64,000 nt of DNA from Cherax quadricarinatus (GCF_038502225.1 NC_091312.1:26019911-26083910); one strand, 5' to 3'. Positions 11,187-22,623 are shown, numbered from the stretch's first letter. Numbers and translations: made by a program. The notes: a model not told the origin generated them from the sequence alone.

Positions 11187-14133
11187 GGTCGCAAGGCCCA
11201 CGGTGCAGGTCGCAGGGCCCACGGTGCAGGTCGCAGGGCCCACGGTGCAGGTCGCAGGGCCCACGGTGCAGGTCGCAGGGCCCACGGTGCAGGTCGCAGG
11301 GCCCACGGTGCAGGTCGCAGGGCTCACGGTGCAGGTCGCAGGGCTCACGGTGCAGATCGCAGGGCCCACGGTGCAGGTCGCAGGGCCCACGGTGCAGATC
11401 GCAAGGCCCACGGTGCAGGTCGCAGGGCCCACGGTGCAGGTCGCAGGGCTCACGGTGCAGATCGCAGGGCCCACGGTGCAGGTCGCAGGGCCCGCGGCTC
11501 AGGACGCAGGGCCCACGGTCCAAGTCACAGGGCCTACGGTGCAGGTCGCAGGGCCCGCGGCTCAGGACGCAGGGCCCACGGTGCAGGTCGCAGGGTCCAC
11601 GGTGCAGGTCGCAGGGCCCACGGTGCAGGTCGCAGGGCCTGCTGCTCAGGTCGCAGGGCCCACGGTGCAGGTAGCAGGGCCCACGGTGCAGGTAGCAGGG
11701 CCCACGGTGCAGGTCGCAGGGCCCACGGTGCAGGTCGCTGGGCCCGCGGCTCAGGATGCAGGGCCCACGGTGCAGGTCGCAGGGCCCGCGGCTCAGGACA
11801 CAGGGCCCACGGTGCAGGTCGCAGGGCCCACGGTGCAGGTCGCAGGGCTCGCGGCTCAGGACGCAGGGCCCGCGGCTCAGGACGCAGGGCCCACGGTGCA
11901 GGTCGCAGGGCCCACGGTGCAGATCGCAGGGCCCACGGTGCAGGTCGCAGGGCCCACGGTGCAGGTCGCAGGGTCCACGGTGCAGATCGCAGGGCCCACG
12001 GTGCAGGTCGCAGGGCCCGCGGCTCAGGGCGCAGGGCCCACGGTCCAGGTCACAGGGCCCACGGTGCAGGTCGCAGGGTCCACGGTGCAGGTCGCAGGGC
12101 CCGCGACTCAGGACGCAGGGCCCACGGTGCAGGTCGCAGGGCCCACGGTGCAGGACGCAGGGCCCTCGGCTCAGGACGCAGGGCCCACGGTGCAGGTCGC
12201 AGGGTCCACGGTGCAGGTCACAGGGCCCGCGGCTCAGGACGCAGGGCCCACGGTGCAGGTCGCAGGGCCCACGGTGCAGGTCGCAGGGCCCTCGGCTCAA
12301 GACGCAGGGCCCATGGTGCAGGTCGCAGGGTCCACGGTGCAGGTCGCAGGGCCCGCGGCTCAGGAAGCAGGGCCCACGGTGCAGGTCGCAGGGCCCACGG
12401 TGCAGGTCGCAGGGCCCGCGGCTCAGGACGCAGGGCCCACGGTGCAGGACGCAGGGCCCACGGTGCAGGTCGCAGGGCCCACGGTGCAGGTCGCATGGCC
12501 CACGGTGCAGGTCGCAGGGCCCACGGTGCAGGTCGCAGGGTCCACGGTGCAGGTCGCAGTGTCCATGGTGCAGGTCCCAGGGTCCACGGTGCAGGTCGCA
12601 GGGCCCACGGTGCAGGTCGCAGGGTCCACGGTGCAGGTCGCATGGCCCACGGTGCAGGACGCAGGGCCCTCGGCTCAGGACGCAGGGCCCACGGTGCAGG
12701 TCGCAGGGTCCACGGTGCAGGTCACAGGGCCCGCGGCTCAGGACGCAGGGCCCACGGTGCAGGTCGCAGGGCCCACGGTGCAGGTCGCAGGGCCCATGGT
12801 ACAGGTCGCAGGGTCCACGGTGCAGGTCGCAGGGCCCGCGGCTCAGGAAGCAGGGCCCACGGTGCAGGTCGCAGGGCCCACGGTGCAGGTCGCAGGGCCC
12901 ACGGTGCAGGTCGCAGGGCCCGCGGCTCAGGACGCAGGGCCCACGGTGCAGGACGCAGGGCCCACGGTGCAGGTCGCAGGGCCCACGGTGCAGGTCGCAT
13001 GGCCCACGGTGCAGGTCGCAGGGCCCACGGTGCAGGTCGCAGGGTCCACGGTGCAGGTCGCAGTGTCCATGGTGCAGGTCCCAGGGTCCACGGTGCAGGT
13101 CGCAGGGCCCACGGTGCAGGACGCAGGGCCCTCGGCTCAGGACGCAGGGCCCACGGTGCAGGTCGCAGGGTCCACGGTGCAGGTCACAGGGCCCGCGGCT
13201 CAGCACGCAGGGCCCACGGTGCAGGTCGCAGGGCCCACGGTGCAGGTCGCAGGGCCCTCGGCTCAAGACGCAGGGCCCATGGTGCAGGTCGCAGGGTCCA
13301 CGGTGCAGGTCGCAGGGCCCGCGGCTCAGGAAGCAGGGCCCACGGTGCAGGTCGCAGGGCCCACGGTGCAGGTCGCAGGGCCCACGGTGCAGGTCGCAGG
13401 GCCCGCGGCTCAGGACGCAGGGTCCACGGTGCAGGTCCCAGGGTCCACGGTGCAGGTTGCAGGGCCCGCGGCTCAGGACGCAGGGCCCACGGTGCAGGAC
13501 GCAGGGCCCACGGTGCAGGTCGCAGGGCCCACGGTGCAGGTCGCATGGCCCACGGTGCAGGTCGCAGGGCCCACGGTGCAGGTCGCAGGGTCCACGGTGC
13601 AGGTCCCAGTGTCCAGGGTGCAGGTCCCAGGGTCCACGGTGCAGGTCGCAGGGCCCACGGTGCAGGTCGCAGGGTCCACGGTGCAGGTCCCAGGGTCCAC
13701 GGTGCAGGTCGCAGGGTCCACGGTGCAGGTCCCAGGGTCCACGGTGCAGGTCCCAGGGTCCACGGTGCAGGTCACAGGGTCCACGGTGCAGGTCGCAGGG
13801 TCCACGGTGCAGGTCCCAGGGTCCACGGTGCAGGTCCCAGGGTCCACGGTGCAGGTCCCAGGGTCCACGGTGCAGGTCCCAGGGTCCACGGTGCAGGTCC
13901 CAGGGTCCACGGTGCAGGTCCCAGGGTCCACGGTGCAGGTCCCAGGGTCCACGGTGCAGGTCCCAGGGTCCACGGTGCAGGTCCCAGGGTCCACGGTGCA
14001 GGTCCCAGGGTCCACTGTGCAGGTCCCAGGGTCCAGGGTGCAGGTCCCAGGGTCCACGGTGCAGGTCCCAGGGTCCACGGTGCAGGTCCCAGGGTCCACG
14101 GTGCAGGTCGCAGGGCCCACGGTGCAGGTCGCA
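11187..14133 (+). repeat. 21-bp minisatellite array (about 140 units) with higher-order structure
   Basis: The unit has the parts GGGCCCACGG, TGCAGG and TCGCA. Variants carry CCCGCGGCTCAGGACGCA or GGTCCACGG and GGTCCCA. Frames are open in all registers on both strands (up to about 1000 codons) because 21 is a multiple of three and no unit register contains a stop. The + strand heptads are AHGAGRR, PTVQVAG and GPRCRSQ; minus heptads include CDLHRGP. A marker variant TCGCATGGCC recurs at 12491, 12995 and 13541, spacings of 504 and 546 bp (24 and 26 units), showing duplication of blocks. The last 500 bp are homogeneous GGTCCACGG/GGTCCCA units. Not called as a gene: no start context, no domain, and equal openness on both strands. 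Confidence 0.95.
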
Positions 14134-14318
14134 GGTGCCCGTCTTGAAACTTACACTAAGAAAATGGAAGATGAACAATAAGTTGCCAACACACAATGTT
14201 AGACCGTGACAACCTTCAAGGTGTCTTCACCGGTGAAGGTTCTTGATCCAAAGAACTGAATCAAACCCGATTACCTCTCCTGTCTCATGAGCACCATGAC
14301 CTCACTGGGTACAAAACT

Positions 14319-14433
14319 TCCTGGAGTCTACCTGGAGGGTATTCCGGGGATCAACGCCCCCGCGGCCTGGTCCATGACCAGGCCTCCTGGTGGATCAAGG
14401 CCTGATCAACCAGGCTGTTACTGCTGGCCGCAC
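14319..14433 (-). mobile_element. 3' end of the jockey/CR1-like retroelement
   Basis: On the + strand the sequence runs CTGGAGTCTACCTGGAGGG, GGGGATCAACGCCCCCGCGG, CATGACCAGGCCTCC, GGCCTGATCAACCAGG, CTGTTACTGCTGGCCGCAC. This is the reverse complement of 48420-48530. Insertion left only the 3' terminus. Confidence 0.88.
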
Positions 14434-14444
14434 CATGCTCCTGG

Positions 14445-14900
14445 GTATCAAAACTAAAACAGGTTATGTTATGCTTATTTAAAAATATATAAATTAATTT
14501 TATGCATTTTATTATTTCATAAACGTCCTAAAATATATATATACATCTAACATAGCGAGTACGTATATTCTGTTACTTTTTTTTCTAAATTATTCATATT
14601 AAATTTATTAAATGTGGCATTGAAGAACAGTGAATATGATCTGTTCTCTCAGTACAATTGACTTTCTCGTTAGATCTACGGTATTTGTTATTCTAAAACT
14701 AGAAAGTTAACATAAGAAAGATGGAGCATTGCTGCAGGCTTACTGGCCCATGCTAGGCAGGTCCGCCTCACACCCACTCATGCACTTTGTTAAACACGCA
14801 AACTCCAGAATCCGCTAGATCACTTCCCACAATAGTTGGAATTGTATGGCAGGTGAAGTCAGTCTCACTGACTGAGAAGTCAGCGTTTTACCCACCACAC
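14445..14900. other. no recognisable feature
   Basis: AT-rich; contains TATATATATACAT at about 14535. The stretch 14720-14900 may be a decayed interspersed repeat. No coding evidence. Confidence 0.45.
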
Positions 14901-14902
14901 CT

Positions 14903-14905
<3 letters not shown>

Positions 14906-14965
<60 letters not shown>

Positions 14966-15095
14966 GGGTTAGGGGTTATATAGCACCTGTGAAATGGAAG
15001 GTACTCAGGTTAGATCTGCGGAAAGAGAGGCGCTATATATTACCCACATTAAAAGACCCATAATGAGAACTCCTCCTCAAGTCCATTAATTGTAA
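14906..15095 (-). mobile_element. (ATT)n tail plus decayed SINE resembling the 5.1-kb SINE
   Basis: An (ATT)n run at 14906-14965 is followed by GTTATATAGCACCTG, ATGGAAGGTACTCAGG, then CCATAATGAGAACTCC. This is the same order and rough spacing as in the SINE at 5091-5263 (ATTATACAGCGCCTG, GTGGAAGGCATTCAGG). Similarity is partial, suggesting an old copy or a related subfamily. Confidence 0.45.
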
Positions 15096-15099
15096 TGTA

Positions 15100-15725
15100 A
15101 GTTTTGCGTGAGCAGCCAGGGACCTCGCATGTTAGGATGTATATGACGTAGCCTGACCACACCAGCCTGCAGCCAACACTGCCCCCTCCACCAACCTGCC
15201 TGACCTGATGAGGCATTAAAGTACCAACCAGCTAAAGCCTTGTACTTGTAAGATTCACTGGAGAGATAAAATATTGTATTTCACTACCCAGCTGATTTGT
15301 GACGAACAACCAGAAAAAACTGAAGATTCAGATTTATGTTAAATGTGTCGTCATGCTACAACCAAAACTAACAGACCAGAAACAACTGAGCACACCTCCG
15401 CCGAAGAATCACAAAATATAATCAGGATTAGCATATTTTATTGATGACTTGGTTTCGAAGCAAGGAAGCAAGGAGTATATCACAAGGGACACATCACAAG
15501 TGGCACATCACAAGAGGTACATAGTCTGCAACGCCCTCATCTTCCAGTGCACATTGGCAAATTCATCGAACTAGTGAGACAATGTGTTATGTATAACAAC
15601 TTATCAGCCAAAGATACCTTCTCCAGGTAAGTGTAAGTGGAATGACACTGGGGAACACCCTGTGTCTGATCTTGGTAAATATTGTAAGGAATACTTTCAG
15701 AAAGAATTATTCGCCTGAAAGTATT
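15100..15725. other. no recognisable feature
   Basis: Intergenic. CACATCACAAG is locally repeated at 15480-15520 (three imperfect copies). No gene. Confidence 0.45.
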
Positions 15726-15807
15726 TCATGCTTAATATTATTATTAATTTTATCATTATTATTATTATTGATATTAATTTTCATAATATCATTAATGGTA
15801 TTAATCA

Positions 15808-15808
15808 T

Positions 15809-15902
<94 letters not shown>

Positions 15903-15914
15903 TAATAATAATAA

Positions 15915-16002
<88 letters not shown>
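15808..16002. repeat. (AAT)n switching to (ATT)n, a long palindrome
   Basis: AAT repeats run from about 15808 to 15951, with a short interruption near 15898-15916, then switch polarity to ATT repeats until about 16001. The junction near 15951 is the centre of an inverted repeat with arms of about 35-50 bp, able to form a hairpin. All open frames here are artefacts (polyisoleucine, polyasparagine, polytyrosine). Confidence 0.95.
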
Positions 16003-16003
<1 letters not shown>

Positions 16004-16204
16004 TCATAAGAGCTCTGGCTATGTTTAAATTGGTTGTAAATTAATTTATAACGCAGAGGTCTGGCAAGAATACATTTCATTTGAAGGAAATCACGACCAG
16101 GTTAAAGATGACACAGCAAGAAAACTGACGGAATATACAGATCGCAAACAATAATAGCAACACGATGGAGAGAAATGGTATAAAATACCGAGAATATGGA
16201 AACA

Positions 16205-16280
16205 AATGCACACATTCATTGCAATAGAGATTCTCCAGAACGTTTCGCCCACACAGTGGGCTTTCCAGGTCAATGAAGAT
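16205..16280 (-). repeat. PLE-type repeat with degenerate hammerhead core
   Basis: Reverse-strand 16270-16241 contains a perfect GCCCAC/GTGGGC stem with a TGT loop followed by GAAACG. The box upstream reads CTGGAAA in place of CUGANGA. Closely related in stem sequence to the copy at 6248-6276. Presumed inactive relic. Confidence 0.55.
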
Positions 16281-16284
16281 AAGC

Positions 16285-17030
16285 TTGAAATATGTAGAAT
16301 GCCTCATGTATACACACGTGAATTTAGAAATGTGAATGAGCTTCCAACAGCAGACTCAAACTCCCCGCACCTTCCCTGTGTTTGTGTGAGGGCCTCCCAT
16401 CCCCACCCATGTTGACCACCAACACAGCACGTGCTACGCTGGTTCATCCCTCATTGATCGGCTGACCTTCACCCTGTTAACATCCCTTATGTCTCCTGGC
16501 TCTGCCTCATCTCACCATCGTTCCCCATGCTTGGCCTGGTGTAGTACGTTCCCAGTAAAGTTCCACAGTCAGTGTTTATCTGTCAGTGTTTATCTGCACG
16601 GCTACTATCAACAAAAAGCCTGGCTACTAGGCTACCCTCTGCTCCACACAATTTGGATTGCCGTGCAGATAAGCACGACCAAACCATAATATGAAAGATC
16701 ATTTGTAGAGAGCAACAACCTTGAACTGATGCAAATATATGGTATATGTGATAAGATTCTAAGGAAATATACAGTGAAAACGTTGCATCTGTTATGTAAT
16801 AATTGATGCAACGTAATAACTGGTACATGTAGAAGACCTTATTATACTCTGTGGGCCCCTACCTCGAGGGATGTGTATCTAGAAATGGATTGAACAATTA
16901 TATGAGTGCTTGTGCTAGTAAGGGTGGATGGTGTGGGGTGCGCCAAGCATGGGTCAGTATGCCAAGCATGGTGCTCCTGGGTTCGTCTGTAACGGTGGTT
17001 TGGGGAGATGCACCAGTGGTGTCAGTAGAT
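16285..17030. other. no recognisable feature
   Basis: Intergenic sequence; overlapping short frames have no known motifs. The CCAAGCATGG phrases near 16945 precede the 15-bp array but are not part of it. Confidence 0.45.
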
Positions 17031-17037
17031 GGTACTT

Positions 17038-17792
17038 TAGCCTGCCTTCCATGAGCCTGCCTTCCATGGGGCTACCTTCCATGGGCCTGCCTTCCATGGG
17101 CCTGCCTTCCATGGACCTGCCTTCCATGGACCTGCCTTCCATGGGCCTACCTTCCATGGGCCTGCCTTCCATGGGCCTACCTTCCATGAGCCTGCCTTCC
17201 ATGGGCCTACCTTCCATGGGCCTACCTTCCATGGGCCTGCCTTCCATGGGCCTACCTTCCATGAGCCTGCCTTCCATGGGCCTACCTTCCATGGGCATGC
17301 CTTCCATGGGCCTGCCTTCCATGGACCTGCTTTCCATGGGTCTGCCTTCCATGGGCCTGCCTTCCATGGGCCTACCTTCCATGGGCCTGCCTTCCATGTG
17401 CCTGCCTTCCATGGGCCTACCTTCCATGGGCCTACCTTCCATGGGCCTGCCTTCCATGGGCCTGTCTTCCATGTGCCTGCCTTCAATGGGCCTGCCTTCC
17501 ATGTGCCTGCCTTCCATGTGCCTGCCTTCCATGTGCCTGCCTTCCATGTGCCTGCCTTCCATGGGCCTCCCTTCCATGTGCCTGCCTTCCATGGGCCTGC
17601 CTTTCATGGGCCTGCCTTCCATGTGCCTGCCTTCCATGGGCCTGCCTTCCATGGGCCTGCCTTCCATGTGCCTGCCTTCCATGGGCCTACCTTCCATGAG
17701 CCTGCCTTCCATGGGCCTGCCTTCCATGTGCCTGCCTTCCACGGGCCTGCCTTCCATGGGCCTGCCTTCCATGTGCCTGCCTTCCGTGGGCC
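17038..17792 (+). repeat. 15-bp minisatellite (about 50 units), cut by an assembly gap
   Basis: The unit is ATGGGCCTGCCTTCC with common variants ATGTGCC, ATGAGCC and CTACC. Period 15 keeps frames open on both strands (SMGLP, MEGRP, PWKAG and so on). The array runs directly into the N gap, so its true length is unknown. Confidence 0.97.
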
Positions 17793-17892
17793 NNNNNNNN
17801 NNNNNNNNNNNNNNNNNNNNNNNNNNNNNNNNNNNNNNNNNNNNNNNNNNNNNNNNNNNNNNNNNNNNNNNNNNNNNNNNNNNNNNNNNNNN
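17793..17892. other. assembly gap (100 N)
   Basis: Exactly 100 N residues, the usual placeholder for a gap of unknown size. It lies at the end of the 15-bp array, so collapsed repeat sequence is the likely missing content. Confidence 0.99.
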
Positions 17893-18098
17893 GTCCGGGA
17901 TAACCCTGCCTCATTTCGTGTATCCTCAATGACCCTGATTTTCGCCACGTGTTCTTGCCGTGTTCCTGCGTCACTTCGTGTCCTACCTAGCCCTGCTTCA
18001 CTCTCTTTTCCAGGATTTAAAGCCCTTCACCAGGCCCTGTGCACCACTCTTCCAGAGCCTCTCAACCGTGCCCATGCAAGTGACTTAGAGGATCATCT

Positions 18099-18694
18099 TG
18101 GACGCTCAGGGCTGGACGCTCATGTCTGGACGCTCAGGGCTGGACGCTCATGTCTGGACGCTCAGGGCTGGACGCTCATGTCTGGACGTTCAGGGCTGGA
18201 CGTTCAGGGCTGGACGCTCATGTCTGGACGCTCAGGGCTAGACGCTCATGTCTGGACGCTCAGGGCTTGACGCTCATGTCTGGACGCTCAGGGCTAGACC
18301 CTCAGGTCTGGACGCTCAGGGCTAGACCCTCAGGTCTGGGCGCTCATGTCTGGAAGCTCGTGTCTGGACGCTCAGGGTTGGATGCTCAGGGCTGGACGCT
18401 TATGACTAGACGCTCATGTCTGGACGCTCAGGGCTGAACGCTCATGACTAGACGCTCATGTCTGGACGCTCAAGGCTGGACGCTCATGACTAGACGCTTA
18501 TGTCTGGACGCTCAGGACTGGACGCTCATGACTAGACGCTCATGTCTGGACGCTCAGGGCTGGACGCTCATGACTAGACGCTCATGTCTGGACGCAGGGC
18601 TGGACGCTCATGACTAGACGCTCATGTCTAAACGCTCAGGGCTGGACGCTCATGACTAGACGCTCATGTCTAAACGCTCAGGGCTGGACGCTCT
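18099..18694 (+). repeat. 14-bp minisatellite with 28- and 42-bp higher-order patterns
   Basis: Units are GGACGCTCAGGGCT, GGACGCTCATGTCT and AGACGCTCATGACT. They alternate, giving dimeric (28 bp) then trimeric (42 bp) patterns along the array. About 42 units. Not coding. Confidence 0.93.
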
Positions 18695-18858
18695 CTTGGG
18701 TATCAATATCCTTACTTATGTCAACCAAATTTCACAGTGCACTAAATTATATACTGTGATATCGTGAGACTGAGTTTCTATTTTCTAGCTGACAAGATAG
18801 TAGACAGAAATGTTTATTCTCAGATAGACTGGCTTAGTCAGGGATCTCTAATTCCCCA

Positions 18859-19145
18859 ATAAAGAGCAGGGATGCCATGAGTACACTAAGAGAAAATTCA
18901 TTAAGTGTCTGGGGCCCAAGACTGTTCAACTGCCTTCCACCAGGCATATGGTGAATTGTTAATAGATCCTTGCTGTCTTCAAGAGGGAGTTAGACAGATA
19001 GGTAAAGTTAGTACCCGATCAGCCAGGCTATGGTTTGTACGTTGGATTGCATGTGGCCAGAGGTAACAGCCTGGTTGATCAACCGGGAGGCCTGGTCAAG
19101 GACTTGGCCGCTGGGGCATTGACCCTCGGAATATCCTCCAGGTAT
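18859..19145 (+). mobile_element. 3' part of the jockey/CR1-like retroelement
   Basis: Collinear with 48225-48530: AGAGCAGGGATGCCATGAG, TACACTAAGAGAAAA, GGGGCCCAAGACTGTTCAAC, CAAGAGGGAGTTAGACAGAT, GATCAGCCAGGCTATGG, CAGCCTGGTTGATCAACC, ending CCTCCAGGTATA. Mutated; no intact frame. 5'-truncated insertion. Confidence 0.82.
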
Positions 19146-19154
19146 AAAGACCGC

Positions 19155-19545
19155 ATGATCAGTTTACCGTTGGCCTCTAGCCAGATGTTAAGACTGAGGG
19201 GGGAGGGTAGAGTCTATAAGCTCAGGGAATGTAATTAAGAGGAGGATTTCGTGGGGAACTACGGTGCACAGCAGAGCCGCTGTTGCCGGGTCAAGAGGTG
19301 GAGGTTCCCTTAAGAAGTATACCAGCTCTGGTATACTTGTGGAAGCTATGTTGTGTATTAGCTACTGGTTACGCTGGACTCGGTAAATATTCGTTTGTGT
19401 TCGTTATATTGTATTCCCCTAACTCAGTTATATTGTATCTTGCCAGATATCTTACCATCGTATCACTGTCTCGTTAAGTTTGCTACAGTCATCAACAACT
19501 AATAATTTTACCGCAATAGTGTGAAATATAGTATTCCCTTTCCTA
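19155..19545. other. no recognisable feature
   Basis: Unique-looking intergenic sequence. Confidence 0.4.
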
Positions 19546-19547
19546 CC

Positions 19548-19742
19548 TTACCTGGAGTCTACCTGGAGGGCATTCCCGGGGATCAACGCCCCCGTGGCCC
19601 GGTCCATGACCAGGCCTCCCGGTGGATAAGGGCCTGATCAACCAGGCTGTTACTGCTGGCCACACGTAGTCCAACGTACGAACCACAATCCGGCTGATCC
19701 AGCACTGACTTTAGGCATTTGTCCAGCTCCCTCTTGAGTTGT
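19548..19742 (-). mobile_element. 3' end of the jockey/CR1-like retroelement
   Basis: On the + strand it begins TTACCTGGAGTCTACCTGG and continues GGGGATCAACGCCCCCGTGG, CCATGACCAGGCCTCCC, AACCAGGCTGTTACTGCTGG, ATCCAGCACTGACTTTAGG and GTCCAGCTCCCTCTTGA. This is the reverse complement of the final 190 bp of the family. It is well preserved. Confidence 0.9.
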
Positions 19743-19935
19743 TTTTCCCCAGAAGTCGTAGGTAGTAAGGTGAGATGGTGACCCACTGTCTTAAGTCATT
19801 ACTTCACCATGTTGAGCGTGAGAAAGGACTCTTCTCGTCACGTGATATGAGAATTGCTTTGCATAACTACGGGCTTCCTGCATGCATAAGTAAATGCCAC
19901 CCTTCTCAGTACATTGTATCATGCAGAAATAAAAT

Positions 19936-20215
19936 TGTGTGTTCAACGGAATCCTAGGATTCCGAGGGAGTTTAATGGGGAGGTTCCATGTAACATGTCG
20001 GGAGACCGAGAGAGAAAATAATATCAACTGGCGGCTGGTGGTTCTTACAGCCACAGTGGGAAACACAAGCTCACAGTGTAAGCCAGAGCAGTGCTGCTCG
20101 CTGTGCTCTGGCCTGGGTGGTTTAACGTTTTCTTTAGTTAAGTTTGTCGTGTTTTATCAAAGTATTATTCCTTTCAGATCACGAAATCTATTATTATTAT
20201 TGTTGTTATTGTTAT
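19936..20215 (+). repeat. dispersed repeat shared with 56.6 kb (possible hAT/ZBED 3' region)
   Basis: Ordered shared blocks are CCTAGGATTCCGAGGGAGTT, GAGAGAAAATAATATCAAC, TCTTACAGCCACAGTGGGAA and a TTATCAAAGTATT / TATTATTATTGTTGTT tail. The copy at 56612-56900 has the same order. A phrase about GGGTTCC near an untranslated 3' end is common in ZBED-type hAT elements from memory, and a BED-finger fragment lies nearby at 20.8 kb. That link is an inference. Confidence 0.5.
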
Positions 20216-20221
20216 TTTGTC

Positions 20222-20550
20222 GTTACTGCGGTGTCCCGGAGTTCTATCGCTAGTGCACTCAGCTTACACACTGCAGTCCGGAGTTCGAATCTCCGGTACT
20301 GCTGGATAATATTAAGACGTGTTTCCATAAGACACCTGCTATCTCTATTCACCCATCAGTACAAAATGGGTACCTGGGTGTTAGTTGACTGGTGTGGGTC
20401 GCATCCTGGGGACAAAACTGATCTAATTTGCCCGAAATGTTCTGCATAACAAGGGGCTTTTTATATAGTAATATGTTATTGATGTCAGCTAGGCTTCTAT
20501 ACCTTGTGCATGAGCATGTAAAAATAAAGATTATTATTATTATTATTTAT
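20222..20550 (+). mobile_element. tRNA-derived SINE
   Basis: The head carries a T-arm-like hairpin: CCGGAG (20278-20283), loop TTCGAAT, CTCCGG (20291-20296). It includes a B-box GTTCGAATC, as in Pol III tRNA-derived SINEs. A conserved-looking central body follows (CACCCATCAGTACAAAATGG, GGTACCTGGGTGTTAG, CCTGGGGACAAAACTGA, TTTGCCCGAAATG). The 3' end reads AATAAAGATTATTATTATTA. Orientation follows from head, body and (ATT)n tail. I recall this body from other invertebrate SINEs but cannot check. Confidence 0.8.
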
Positions 20551-20780
20551 AAATCAGACAATATTGCTTGCCCCTAAGATGGATTTTTGGCTACAAACTT
20601 GTCAACTTAAAGTTAAGACTGAAAACAAAATGACAGCAATAAAAGCTAAATTTTAGTGGTGGTGCAAGAACGTCTTCTTCGCGATGCATGGAAACTCATC
20701 CACAATCAACCAGTGCCGATGACGGATGATCTAAGAAGTTAAGCTCAAGCCAGAGACGGAAATTGACAAAGCCTTCATTA

Positions 20781-21100
20781 GTCTGTGTTTTATATGGGGT
20801 GGTAATAAAAAAAAAACTAGACGGTGTGTTGAACAAGCCTTGAGTAAGAATCTTAGCAGCCTGAGTCCCTCGAGATTACGAAGACATCTTGAAACCGAAC
20901 ATCCCGACGTGAAAGATGAAAGTGATGGGTATTTCAGAAGAAATTCTGCCGAACTCCTTGAGAAGACAAATACAGTTGTGCCTAAAATACCTCAAAAATG
21001 CACTAGTGGCTTCATACCAAAGACCAGCAACAGACTTACATTTCTTGATCATACGAATTCTGGCTTCATAAGTTATTCAACGAACAGTAAGAACCAGTGA
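20781..21100 (+). pseudogene. BED zinc-finger / hAT-transposase-like N-terminal fragment
   Basis: The 86-residue frame at 20840-21100 contains LSPSRLRRHLETEHPD followed by a YFRRNSAEL stretch. This resembles the second half of a BED finger (the H-x4-H pair in HLETEH) as found in ZBED5/hAT-type proteins, where a phrase like PSKLKRHLETKHP is followed by a phenylalanine and basic residues. The Cys-x2-Cys half upstream is not in frame, and no DDE or dimerisation region follows. It is therefore a broken relic. The family call is from memory of the motif. Confidence 0.6.
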
Positions 21101-21306
21101 AGCTCACATGACAGATACTGTGGTATAACCCAGCGCAAAACATCTGGAAGAATGTTTCTTGGAAATTTTGGAGAAAATTTTACTGGTGATAGGGTTTTTA
21201 GAGGCAAGGATACGTCTGGTTTTTTGTGTGTAGTTCTGTGGAACTAATGAGAAGAGCAAGAGTGAGTCTAGTAGATTACTTGATGCAAAGGAATGAATCC
21301 ATAGAT

Positions 21307-21670
21307 GTTGCAGGTTCAACAACGTTATTGGTGTTGCAGGTTCAGCAGCGTTACTGGCGTTGCAGGTTGAACAACGTTATTGGTGTTGCAGGTTGAACAA
21401 CGTTATTGGTGTTGCAGGTTCAGCAGCGTTACTGGTGTTGCAGATTCAGCAACGTTACTGGTGTTGCAGGTTGAACAACGTTACTGGTGTTGCAGGTTCA
21501 ACAGCGTTATAGTTGTTGCAGGTTCAACAATGTTACTGGTGTTGCAGGTTCAACAACGTTATTGGTGTTGCAGGTTCAACAACGTTACTGGTGTTGCAGG
21601 TTCAACAACGTTATTGGTGTTGCAGGTTGAACAACGTTACTGGTGTTGCAGGTTCAACATTACTGGTGTT
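21307..21670 (+). repeat. 26-bp minisatellite (about 14 units)
   Basis: The unit has GTTGCAGGTTCAACAACG followed by TTACTGGT, with A/T and C/G variants. A 60-bp segment at its left edge (21281-21340) recurs with one mismatch at 26942-27001, where the repeat is not expanded. Confidence 0.95.
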
Positions 21671-21674
21671 TGTG

Positions 21675-22620
21675 CGATGTTTGTTGTACTTGAATCTCCT
21701 ATTGAAGATACACTCATCTGCCAGTCTCTTCAAACCAACAAACACCATGGGTGAGGAAATATTCAATTTGATCAATTAATTCATGAACAAATATAAACTA
21801 TGCCAATTATGTTCCAGTATATACACTGATGGAGCCGCAGCTGCGGTGGCAAACATGGCAGATGCTGTAGCACGTATATGCGCAGTTGTAATTAAATGCC
21901 ACAAGCACCATAAGATGGTCTCAGTAAGTCAGAGTTGTCAGTTTTATTGAAGAAAGATCTCCCAGTTCCAGGATATTTAGTATACTGAGTCAAGAAACGG
22001 AACATGTGAGCAAAACAGTACCGTGTCACACTAAGTCTTCCATGACTTTCTGCTAAAAAAACTGTTGGCTCGATTTTACGAGATACGAGTAGAGATAAGA
22101 ACTTTTTTTCGAACTAACACACAAATTAAGTAATAAATTTTGGATCAAGAGGACAGCTTAATTAACGCATTTCAAAGAAATTAATGTTAGGTATTAATGA
22201 AACAGTTTCAGAGTTAAGAGTTAAGTGGATGTGTTTCATCTGAAGCTCAGACTCTGCAGCGAGTGTGTTTATGTGGTAGAAAAATCTTGAGTGTTTTCAA
22301 ATATTAATATTTCTTTTTATTAGTCAAAGAAATTTCTCTTAGCAAAAATGCAAAAATTTTGGTGACTGCATTTTCGTGATTTTCACACCTCAAGTATGAT
22401 TTTTTTTGCTCCACCAACATGACAATATAATGGTACAAGTGTGTGAATAAGATGTTTGATACCAGAGATTTTAGCAGTGGACGAGGGTGGTCATAACGTC
22501 TTTAGAAAAAAATGCCATAACCCTTATTGTGTCTTACTTAGACTCCTCCAACAGACACAGTAGGTTAGGTTAAATAAGATTCGTCAGGAGACAGGACAAG
22601 TGTTTCTTGACGTGGGTATT
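21675..22620. other. no recognisable feature
   Basis: AT-rich intergenic DNA; no frame, RNA gene or repeat recognised. Confidence 0.45.
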
Positions 22621-22623
22621 AGT

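Noticed and set aside
11157..14209. Open frames of about 820-1004 codons on both strands as giant genes
   Set aside because: They are products of a stop-free 21-bp unit, open in all registers and both strands, with no domain, signal or start context.
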